A stretch of 13,234 bases of DNA from UBA6624 sp964343345 [NCBI: uncultured bacterium] (GTDB taxonomy: Bacteria; UBP7; UBA6624). Of this stretch, positions 6,884-13,234 are shown piece after piece; the first letter of the stretch is position 1, and every line of letters begins with the position of its first letter. A program made the position numbers and the translations under genes. The stretch covers positions 1-13,234 of the forward strand of contig CAYFJE010000022.1 in the NCBI GenBank assembly GCA_964343345.1, read 5' to 3'. A model generated the notes under the pieces. It was given only the letters and a program-made list of their open reading frames with translations, had not been told where the DNA came from and ran no database searches.

Positions 6884-8754
6884 TGTCGGGACACAGTGAA
6901 AAATTAGCTTTGCCAAAATGGCTTTCTTTTTTGAAAAAAAGACCTGCCCAAGAAGATGGTTTGATCAGTTGGTTGACAACGGTTGACCATAAAAGAATAG
7001 GAATTTTGTATCTCTACACCTCTTTCTTCTTTCTTTTTGTAGGTGGACTAGAGGCTCTTTTTGTAAGAACTCAACTATCAGCGAATGATTTGGAAATTTT
7101 TGTTGGCTCAACATACAACCAACTTGTCACAATGCATGCTACAACGATGATATTTCTTGCAATAATGCCTCTTGCAGCAGCATTTTTTAATTTCATAATT
7201 CCATTGCAGATTGGAGCTCGAGATGTGGCATTCCCAAGACTAAACGCTTTTTCGTATTACATGTATTTAGCCGGAGGTATAGTTTTGAATGCTTCTTGGT
7301 TTATGGGAGGTGCTTCAGGTGCAGGATGGTTTGCTTATGCTCCATTAACTTCTAGCACATACAGTCCAGGCCATGGTGTAGATTTTTGGATACTTGGTTT
7401 GATCTTGACAGGAATATCATCAACTGTTGCAGCAATAAATTTCATAGTAACAATAATAAATATGAGAGCTCCAGGGATGACACTTATGAAAATGCCTGTA
7501 TTTTCATGGATGGCTTTTGTGACTGCATTCTTGCTTGCTTTTGCTCTTCCAGTAATAACAATAGCTTTAGTTATCCTGTTTATGGATCGAAACTATGGGA
7601 CAGTATTTTTTGAAGCAACTGCTGGAGGAGATCCAATATTATGGCAACATCTTTTTTGGGTTTTTGGACACCCTGAGGTGTATATTATCGTGTTGCCAGC
7701 ATTTGGTATTGTTTCAGAGATTATTCCAGTTTTTTCACGGAAGCCTTTATTTGGGTATTCGTTGGTTGTTTTGTCCGGAGCTGCAATTGGTTTTATGGGG
7801 TTTACAGTTTGGAGTCATCACATGTTTGCTGTAGGAATGGGGCCAATTGTGAACTCTGCCTTTTCTATTACAACTGCAGCAATAGCAATTCCCACAGGTG
7901 TCAAAATATTCAATTGGATTTTCACTTTATGGAATGGGAAAATCAAGTTTTCCCTTCCTATGATGTATGCAACAGCTCTTGTTTTTTTATTTATGATAGG
8001 AGGTTTTTCGGGGCTTATGCATGGAGCTGCTGCTTCTGATTTTCAACAACATGACACCTATTTTGTCGTTGCCCATTTCCACTACACGATACTTGGAGGA
8101 GGGCTTTTCGGTTTCCTTGCAGGAACGGTATATTGGTTGCCTAAATTCTTTGGGAAAATGATGGATGAAAAATTTGGCAAGAAACTTTTTTGGTGGATTT
8201 TTTACAGTTTCAACTTAACATTTTTTCCAATGCATTTCTTAGGAACTGCAGGCATGCCAAGAAGGATTTACACCTATTCTTCCGAAATGGAGTGGACAGC
8301 TTTAAACGGGTTTATAACCCTCGCATCTTTTGTTTTGGGTATATCGCTTCTTGTTTTCTTCATAGAGGTTGTTAAAGCCGTGAAGAGTAAAAAGAAAATA
8401 GGACCTGATCCTTGGGATGCGAGAACTCTCGAATGGAGCATTCCATCTCCTCCCCCTGTTTATAATTTTGCAGATTTACCGATAGTCAGCAAGCTTGATG
8501 AATTTTGGGAAAGCAAGATTTCTGGTAAAAAAATCAAAATGTTACCAAGAGATCCTCATGGAATACATATGCCAGGAAAATCCTGGATGCCATTGATAAC
8601 CTCTTTCGGCCTGATGATTGCATCTTTCGGTGCTGTTTATGCATCTGATTTACGTTTTGTAGGGTTGGGTATATTTTTATTAGGTTTTTATGGATGGGCA
8701 TTGGAGGGAGAGGCAGAATATTATTTGCCATATCCAAAAAAAGGGAAAAAATAA
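6883..8754 (+). CDS. ctaD: cytochrome c oxidase subunit I, heme a/a3-CuB catalytic subunit (CoxA/CtaD)
   Basis: This is the catalytic subunit that reduces oxygen to water and pumps protons. Heme a is bound by His85 (TMHATTM) and His400, heme a3 by His398 (AHFHY), and CuB by His263, His312 and His313. Tyr267, in GHPEVY, is the residue that cross-links to the CuB histidine. Glu265 in the same motif, Asp114 with the following PRLN for the D-channel, and Lys341 in TGVKIFNW for the K-channel mark a type A1 heme-copper oxidase. At 623 residues it is longer than the twelve-helix core. Two further hydrophobic segments near the C-terminus (about 567-610) suggest fourteen helices, as in Bacillus-type caa3 subunit I. 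A long hydrophilic loop (about 490-565) precedes them. It is coupled to ctaC by a one-base overlap and leaves one base before ctaE. Confidence 0.98.
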   Translation: MSGHSEKLALPKWLSFLKKRPAQEDGLISWLTTVDHKRIGILYLYTSFFFLFVGGLEALFVRTQLSANDLEIFVGSTYNQLVTMHATTMIFLAIMPLAAAFFNFIIPLQIGARDVAFPRLNAFSYYMYLAGGIVLNASWFMGGASGAGWFAYAPLTSSTYSPGHGVDFWILGLILTGISSTVAAINFIVTIINMRAPGMTLMKMPVFSWMAFVTAFLLAFALPVITIALVILFMDRNYGTVFFEATAGGDPILWQHLFWVFGHPEVYIIVLPAFGIVSEIIPVFSRKPLFGYSLVVLSGAAIGFMGFTVWSHHMFAVGMGPIVNSAFSITTAAIAIPTGVKIFNWIFTLWNGKIKFSLPMMYATALVFLFMIGGFSGLMHGAAASDFQQHDTYFVVAHFHYTILGGGLFGFLAGTVYWLPKFFGKMMDEKFGKKLFWWIFYSFNLTFFPMHFLGTAGMPRRIYTYSSEMEWTALNGFITLASFVLGISLLVFFIEVVKAVKSKKKIGPDPWDARTLEWSIPSPPPVYNFADLPIVSKLDEFWESKISGKKIKMLPRDPHGIHMPGKSWMPLITSFGLMIASFGAVYASDLRFVGLGIFLLGFYGWALEGEAEYYLPYPKKGKK

Positions 8755-8755
8755 A

Positions 8756-9556
8756 ATGAGTTTTCAATCGATATTTGCAGTTTTTTTCGCCAGTGATGGA
8801 GAGGCTCTAGGGATGAACCTTCAGCCACTTTTTACCGCTTTCGTTGTTTTTGGTGTTTTTGTGTGCATACTTTTAACATACTATGCTCTAGTAAACCTTT
8901 TTAAAAGTTTTCCAAAGATTCAAGATAGAAAAAAAACAAAATCGAAAAAAGAGGAATCTCGTGATGATGAACACCATGTAAACACCTATACAGGAGAATC
9001 CAACATTAAATTATTTTGGTGGGTTTTCTTGGCTTCAGATTGTATGTTTTTCGGATCGTTGATAACAGCTTATCTAATCTACAAAGGGCAAAATCTTGAA
9101 GGGCCTTACCCTTTGGATGTTTTTGACATGCAACTCACTTCAATCAGCACCTTTATCCTTTTAGCAAGTAGTTTTTTTATGGTTTTAACTTTAGCAGGTA
9201 TACAAGAAGGGAATTTGAAAAAATTTAGAATATGGTGCTTTGCAACTTTTTTATGCGGAGCAACTTTTTTGGGTTTTCAGGTTTATGAGTTTAACCATTT
9301 TATACATGAGGGGCTAAGGCTCAAAACCAATTTGTTCGGAAGCACCTTTTACCTTTTAACGGGAACCCATGGTGTTCACGTCGCGATAGGTGTTTTATGG
9401 CTTTTGTCAATGTTCATATACTCTTTTTGGGGCGGTATAACCAAAAAAAGAGCCTTGGAGGTCGAGATAGCAGGGCTTTATTGGCATTTCGTAGATGTGG
9501 TTTGGATTGTTATTTTTTCCGTTATTTATCTTTTGGAGTTACCAATTGGAGGTTAG
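8756..9556 (+). CDS. ctaE: cytochrome c oxidase subunit III (CoxC/CtaE)
   Basis: Subunit III is a membrane subunit that stabilises the oxidase and supports proton uptake. The core from about residue 85 shows family patterns: WWVFLASDCMFFG, FLGFQVYEF with Glu178, FGSTFYLLTGTHGVHV with His205 and His208, and LYWHFVDVVWIVIF near the end. This gives five helices, the number expected where subunit I carries two extra ones. An additional hydrophobic segment (about 22-48), followed by a strongly basic/acidic linker (DRKKTKSKKEESRDDE, 57-72), precedes the core. This N-terminal extension is not part of the usual five-helix form. The protein is 266 residues from the ATG at 8756, one base after the ctaD stop, with GGG about 10 bases upstream. 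An in-frame ATG at 8690 would overlap ctaD by 65 bases and add a charged, non-family N-terminus, so I rejected it. Confidence 0.94.
   Translation: MSFQSIFAVFFASDGEALGMNLQPLFTAFVVFGVFVCILLTYYALVNLFKSFPKIQDRKKTKSKKEESRDDEHHVNTYTGESNIKLFWWVFLASDCMFFGSLITAYLIYKGQNLEGPYPLDVFDMQLTSISTFILLASSFFMVLTLAGIQEGNLKKFRIWCFATFLCGATFLGFQVYEFNHFIHEGLRLKTNLFGSTFYLLTGTHGVHVAIGVLWLLSMFIYSFWGGITKKRALEVEIAGLYWHFVDVVWIVIFSVIYLLELPIGG
9548..9552 (+). promoter_or_regulatory. Shine-Dalgarno site of ctaF
   Basis: GGAGG sits in the last codons of ctaE, 7 bases before the ATG at 9560. This is a near-ideal site that fixes the start of the fused subunit IV gene and couples it to ctaE. Confidence 0.8.
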
Positions 9557-9559
9557 TTT

Positions 9560-10300
9560 ATGTCAGATAAAGAACATTCATCTGTAAAACAATATACAAA
9601 AGTTTTCGTGATTCTTGCTTTAATCACCTGGCTCGAAATAGTTATGCCAGATTGGCCAGTTCAATGGGTCTTTACTTTCGGCCTTTTGATTTTAGCGATA
9701 GTTAAATTCAATTATGTTATTCAAGTTTTTATGCACTTAAAGCATGACAACAAGTTTTTTACGACCCTTTTGTTTTTCGGTCTTTTCTTGGCAATTGGGA
9801 CGATTACAGCATTAATGGAAATCTATGATAGAGATTTCACAACCCCTTCTTTTGTTTTTCAGGCAGGAAACGAGGGAGGGGAATCCTCTCATTCTGAAAC
9901 AGGAGAAGAGCGGGAAGAGATCGATCAGGATTGTCTCGAAAGAACCCCTTTCAATCTTGAGATTATCGCTTCGGACCCTATGAACTTTGATAAAGACGCT
10001 CTTGTTGTTCCTGCTTGTTCGCTCGTTACATTAACACTTGTTAATAACTCCAACATGGAACACAATTTTGCAGTAATTGAAAAAGGAAAGTTGAACGAGG
10101 TTGGGGTTGCAGCTGTTGGAGCTGGCCCTCTAAAAAACTATATTCCAGAAATGGATGAAGTGATTTATGGGAGCAGTCTTGTTAAGCCAAATGTTACAGA
10201 GTCTTTTACTTTTGATAGTCCTCCAGCCGGAGAATATGAGTTTGTATGCACCTTTCCAGGACACTATGTATTCATGAAAGGATCTTTTACTGTCGAATAA
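9560..10300 (+). CDS. ctaF: cytochrome c oxidase subunit IV (CtaF/CoxD-like) fused to a type 1 blue-copper domain
   Basis: Residues 1-90 look like a bacterial oxidase subunit IV. Three helices lie at about 14-30, 34-58 and 66-88, with the loop MHLKHDNK between helices 2 and 3. An acidic linker (about 103-126, rich in Glu and Ser) leads to a cupredoxin domain at about 130-246. The type 1 copper ligands are visible in auracyanin/azurin order: His168 in NNSNMEHNF, then Cys230, His235 and Met239 in CTFPGHYVFMKG. Basic residues in the N-terminus and the helix 2-3 loop place those inside, so three helices put the copper domain outside, facing CuA and the heme c of subunit II. Cys125 and Cys153 could form a disulfide. 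The reading frame is continuous across the junction. Known subunit IV proteins are about 100 residues, so 246 reflects a fusion. Electron transfer to the oxidase is inferred from topology and operon context. Confidence 0.9.
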   Translation: MSDKEHSSVKQYTKVFVILALITWLEIVMPDWPVQWVFTFGLLILAIVKFNYVIQVFMHLKHDNKFFTTLLFFGLFLAIGTITALMEIYDRDFTTPSFVFQAGNEGGESSHSETGEEREEIDQDCLERTPFNLEIIASDPMNFDKDALVVPACSLVTLTLVNNSNMEHNFAVIEKGKLNEVGVAAVGAGPLKNYIPEMDEVIYGSSLVKPNVTESFTFDSPPAGEYEFVCTFPGHYVFMKGSFTVE

Positions 10301-10303
10301 AAA

Positions 10304-11119
10304 TTGCTTTTAATTAATTTTTTCCTCCATCCCGGTCAAAGTCATTCGAGTGAAGAAGATTTGCATCTTTGGAACAATTCTCCTGAGATAATTTCATTGG
10401 TTTTAGGTCTTTTTTTGGCATATTTTGTTGTTGTTGGACCAAGAAGGAAAGACTGGATCGAGAATCAACCTTTCCCAAAAAAAGAATTCTTGAATTGGAT
10501 TTTGGGTCTTATTTTTCTTTATATAGCAATTGCTTCACCAATAGATGCAATTGGGGAAAAATATCTTTTTTCAGTTCATATGGTTCAGCATATTGTTTTA
10601 ATTTTTGTAACCCCTCTTTTCTTTCTTTTGGCAATTCCCGGCTGGATGGGAGAAAGGATTTTTTCAAAAAATTCAAGATTAAAAAAAATAACTCACCCTC
10701 TCATCGCAGGTTTTATTTTTAATAGTATTTTTATTTTTTGGCATATTCCTTATTTTTATGAATTAGCTTTGGTGAGTAGACCTATTCACGACCTGGAGCA
10801 TTTCACCTTTGTGATAGGTGCCCTTGTGATGTGGTGGCCTATTGTGAGGCCTGTCAAAAGTTGGGAAAAGTATCCTGGATCAACCTTGCTTGTCTATCTT
10901 TTTGTAATTGCAACATTTCAAATTCCACTTTTTATCCTCTTAACATTTGCTCAGGATTTGTGGTATCCGTTCTATGGTGAAGCTCCAAGGCTTGAAGGCT
11001 ATTTGAATTTATCCCCAATAGAAGATCAGTCTGTTGGCGGAATTATTATGAAGATAATTGCAGGAATAGCATATTTTGCTGCATTTGTTTATGTGTGGTT
11101 AAAATGGGCTAAGGATTAA
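10304..11119 (+). CDS. ctaG: cytochrome c oxidase assembly factor CtaG (caa3 type)
   Basis: CtaG of the caa3 type is a polytopic membrane protein needed for assembly of active caa3 oxidase, probably at a copper-insertion step. It is unrelated to the Cox11-type protein also named CtaG. Family patterns are clear: HMVQHIVLIFVTP with His92 and His96, FWHIPYFYELAL with His147, IHDLEHFTFVIGALVMWWP with His162 and His166, and DQSVGGIIM near the C-terminus (241-249). About seven hydrophobic segments are visible, and the 271 residues are of usual size. The start is the TTG at 10304, three bases after the ctaF stop. No good ribosome-binding site precedes it, and another in-frame TTG at residue 20 is possible, so the exact start is uncertain. 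The 3' end overlaps the opposing peptidase gene by 11 bases. Confidence 0.9.
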   Translation: MLLINFFLHPGQSHSSEEDLHLWNNSPEIISLVLGLFLAYFVVVGPRRKDWIENQPFPKKEFLNWILGLIFLYIAIASPIDAIGEKYLFSVHMVQHIVLIFVTPLFFLLAIPGWMGERIFSKNSRLKKITHPLIAGFIFNSIFIFWHIPYFYELALVSRPIHDLEHFTFVIGALVMWWPIVRPVKSWEKYPGSTLLVYLFVIATFQIPLFILLTFAQDLWYPFYGEAPRLEGYLNLSPIEDQSVGGIIMKIIAGIAYFAAFVYVWLKWAKD

Positions 11120-13196
11120 ATTCAATACCAAGTTCATTGAAAACAAAAGCCCAAGTATCTGCCAATTCATCAACCACCTTGTGCAATGGTTTGCCAGCTC
11201 CATGCCCAGCATTTTTTTCAACTCTTAAAAGTGTTAGTGAATCTGGATGTAATTCCTGGACAAGTGCAGCAAATTTTCTTGCATGTAATGGATCTACCCT
11301 TGTATCATGGTCAGCAGTTTTTAAAAGAAGGCTCGGCCATTCTTTAGTCATGGGGATGTTGTGATAAGGGCTATAGGCATAGAGCCATTCGAAATTTTCT
11401 TTTATATCAGGATCTCCATACTCTGCTCTCCATAAACTTGCAATTAGGAATTTAGGGAATCGAACCATATCCAGCAACGGCACACTACAAACTACAGCCT
11501 TAAACAGATCAGGTCTCTGTGTCATTGTTGCACCAACCAACAAGCCACCATTACTACCCCCAGAAATTACTATTTTTTTTGAATTCGTATATTTGTTTTC
11601 TATAAGCCATTCAGCAGCTGCAATAAAGTCATCAAAAGTGTTTTGCTTGTTCTCTAACATGCCGTCGTTATGCCATGTGGCGCCATATTCACTACCGCCT
11701 CTCAAGTTTGGGAGAGCAAAAACCCCACCACTTTCCAGGAATGGAATTATGCTTGATCTGAAACCAGGAGTTTGTGATATTGCAAACCCTCCATAACCAT
11801 ACAGAAATGTTGGATTTTTTCCATCAAGAACAATACCTTCTTTATGCACAACGAACATTGTGACAATGGTTCCGTCTTTTGATGTGTATTCCACTTGTTT
11901 AACGTTTATCCCTTCTGTATTTGCACTGGATTTGTTTTCTTCCCAGACTATTGTTTTGTTTTTTTCATCATTCCATCTGTAGATTGTTGTCGGTGAGTTG
12001 AAGGAGGTGTATGAATAATAGTAAGGACCTTGTTCTTTTCTTGCACTAAATGTTCCTATGCTTCCAATTCCAGGGAGCGGTATGTCAGATATTTGATTTG
12101 TTTCGGTATCCAATAATTTCATCACATGATATGCTTTTTCCATATATCTCAATACTATTTTTCCGCCTGCCCACCAAGCATCGAAAGTATTTTCTCCTGG
12201 CTCAACAACTAAGGCCCATTCATCTTTTTGAATTTTTGTTTTATCAAGTTTAATTTTCCAAAGCATTCCATTGGGGTATTTTTCACTTGTTTCACCCGTA
12301 TAGAAAATATCATCTTTGAAAAACATTTGATCATAATAAGTTTTGTGTTTCATCTCAGTAATTGGCATCATTTCACCGGACTCTTTTAGATTTTTGATGA
12401 AAATCTGACTCGTATCCCAGCCATTCCATGCATTTATGATGAGCCATTCGCCGTTGTCGCTTATTAAAGCAACTGGCCATTCTTCTTTTTTCCTTTCTTT
12501 GCCAAAAACATATTCATCATCTCGCCAATCGTCACCCATTTTGTGAAAATATATTTTTCTATAGTAGTCTTCGTCCCCTTTAGGGACAGACCCTGGAACA
12601 GGCCATCTGCCATAAAAAAATCCTGAATTATCTGGCAGCCATGATGGGCTTGCCCAACGTGCATATGGAATTTCGTCCTTATATTTGTGTCCATCTCTGA
12701 TTCTTTTGACATGGAGCGTTGATCTCTCGTCTCCATTTTCGCTAACACCATAAGCTATATGGCTTCCATCAGGAGAAATACTGTACCAATCAAGGCTTGT
12801 GGTCCCTTTTTCATTCCATGAGTTTGGATCAAGAAGAACTGTTCCAGGTCCGTTGTTTGGATTCAGTTTTTCTTGAATTGGGTGTTTGTTTCGATTTGGG
12901 TAATCCTTCCAAAAAAGCACTGAATGATTTTGTCCAGATTTTCGTTCTGACCAAAACATTCGGTTTCCAAAAAAAACAGGAGCACCAGTGCTGTCATTGT
13001 TTATAAGTTTTTCAAAACTGGTTTTTAATTTTTCATGGTTTTTTAAATTGTGCAAATAGGTTCTTGTTATTATGTCTTGGCTGTTAGACCATTTAAGGAC
13101 TTCGTCAGATTCTCCATCTTCTAGCCATCTGTAGTTGTCTGTAATTTCAACTCCATGAATATTTTCAACAACGGGTATTTTTTTTGTTGGCAACAC
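11109..13196 (-). CDS. prolyl oligopeptidase, family S9A (5' end uncertain)
   Basis: This serine peptidase cleaves short peptides after proline. Its alpha/beta-hydrolase domain is capped by a seven-blade propeller that excludes large proteins. The N-terminal segment IHGVEITDNYRWLEDGES (13-30) is a family hallmark, followed by propeller repeats to about 430. The catalytic residues are in place: Ser548 in SGGSNGGLL, Asp631 with substrate-binding Arg633 in ADHDTRVDP, and His665 in NAGHGAG. The 695 residues from the GTG at 13196 match the usual length. The frame remains open upstream to the window edge at 13234 with no better start codon, and the GTG has no ribosome-binding site, so the true start may be further upstream. 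No signal peptide is present in this frame. A lipoprotein-like leader lies in another frame (see findings). The gene is unrelated in function to the oxidase operon it faces. Confidence 0.93.
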   Translation of the reverse strand: MLPTKKIPVVENIHGVEITDNYRWLEDGESDEVLKWSNSQDIITRTYLHNLKNHEKLKTSFEKLINNDSTGAPVFFGNRMFWSERKSGQNHSVLFWKDYPNRNKHPIQEKLNPNNGPGTVLLDPNSWNEKGTTSLDWYSISPDGSHIAYGVSENGDERSTLHVKRIRDGHKYKDEIPYARWASPSWLPDNSGFFYGRWPVPGSVPKGDEDYYRKIYFHKMGDDWRDDEYVFGKERKKEEWPVALISDNGEWLIINAWNGWDTSQIFIKNLKESGEMMPITEMKHKTYYDQMFFKDDIFYTGETSEKYPNGMLWKIKLDKTKIQKDEWALVVEPGENTFDAWWAGGKIVLRYMEKAYHVMKLLDTETNQISDIPLPGIGSIGTFSARKEQGPYYYSYTSFNSPTTIYRWNDEKNKTIVWEENKSSANTEGINVKQVEYTSKDGTIVTMFVVHKEGIVLDGKNPTFLYGYGGFAISQTPGFRSSIIPFLESGGVFALPNLRGGSEYGATWHNDGMLENKQNTFDDFIAAAEWLIENKYTNSKKIVISGGSNGGLLVGATMTQRPDLFKAVVCSVPLLDMVRFPKFLIASLWRAEYGDPDIKENFEWLYAYSPYHNIPMTKEWPSLLLKTADHDTRVDPLHARKFAALVQELHPDSLTLLRVEKNAGHGAGKPLHKVVDELADTWAFVFNELGIEFNP

Positions 13197-13234
13197 GAAT
13201 GAAGCAGCAATAACACGTTCATCATCTTTCCAAT

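Noticed and set aside
8690-8755. Upstream ATG as the subunit III start
   Set aside because: It would overlap the subunit I gene by 65 bases and add a charged segment absent from the family. The ATG one base after the ctaD stop is the natural start.
12464-12751. Minus-strand 95-codon open frame inside the peptidase propeller
   Set aside because: It is in a different frame from the recognised peptidase, lacks any family signature and is fully contained in it.
1-13234. CRISPR array, insertion sequence, integrase or phage genes
   Set aside because: No spaced direct repeats, transposase or integrase motifs, or terminal inverted repeats were seen. The window is filled by housekeeping and respiratory genes.

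Overview
This window is an AT-rich stretch of ordinary bacterial chromosome. It carries a nearly complete biogenesis and structural locus for an aa3/caa3-type cytochrome c oxidase, so the organism respires oxygen through a heme-A terminal oxidase. The genes read in the standard code, and several operon-internal genes have good Shine-Dalgarno sites. The first gene of each transcription unit (gyrA, ctaA, sco) has none that I can see. I cannot assign a phylum from sequence alone. The low GC, tight packing and lack of mobile DNA would fit a free-living, possibly aquatic, Gram-negative-like bacterium, but that is inference.

Layout. Bases 1-51 are the 5' part of a tRNA-Leu(UAG) on the minus strand, cut by the window edge. 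Bases 52-165 are the intergenic region between that tRNA and the next gene. Bases 166-2991 encode the A subunit of a type IIA topoisomerase (called gyrA, ParC not excluded), with an unusually long C-terminal region. An orphan 151-residue protein follows at 3003-3458. It converges with a minus-strand SCO/SenC copper chaperone (3465-4079). A 44-bp divergent intergenic region then separates sco from a plus-strand cluster: ctaA (heme A synthase), ctaB (heme O synthase), ctaC/coxB (subunit II fused to cytochrome c), ctaD/coxA (subunit I), ctaE/coxC (subunit III), ctaF/coxD (subunit IV fused to a blue-copper domain) and ctaG (caa3 assembly factor). These seven genes overlap or lie at most about 26 bases apart, so they probably form one operon. 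The last gene, minus strand 11109-13196, is an S9A prolyl oligopeptidase. It overlaps the ctaG 3' end tail to tail by 11 bases, and its 5' end is not resolved before the window ends.

How the genes work together. CtaB farnesylates heme B to heme O and CtaA oxidises heme O to heme A for subunit I. SCO and CtaG would deliver or insert copper (CuA in subunit II, CuB in subunit I). CtaC, CtaD, CtaE and CtaF form the enzyme. Subunit II carries its own covalent heme c.

The most unusual feature is the subunit IV gene. Its three-helix membrane part is followed by an acidic linker and a complete auracyanin/azurin-like type 1 copper domain. Topology puts this domain on the outer face, the same side as CuA and the fused heme c. 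The complex may therefore carry two tethered electron-entry modules. This is the best candidate for something not previously described. Other points for a second look are the extra segment in the topoisomerase C-terminal domain and Asn at its quinolone-determining Ser position. A lipoprotein-like leader also lies out of frame, across an A8 run, at the start of the peptidase gene.
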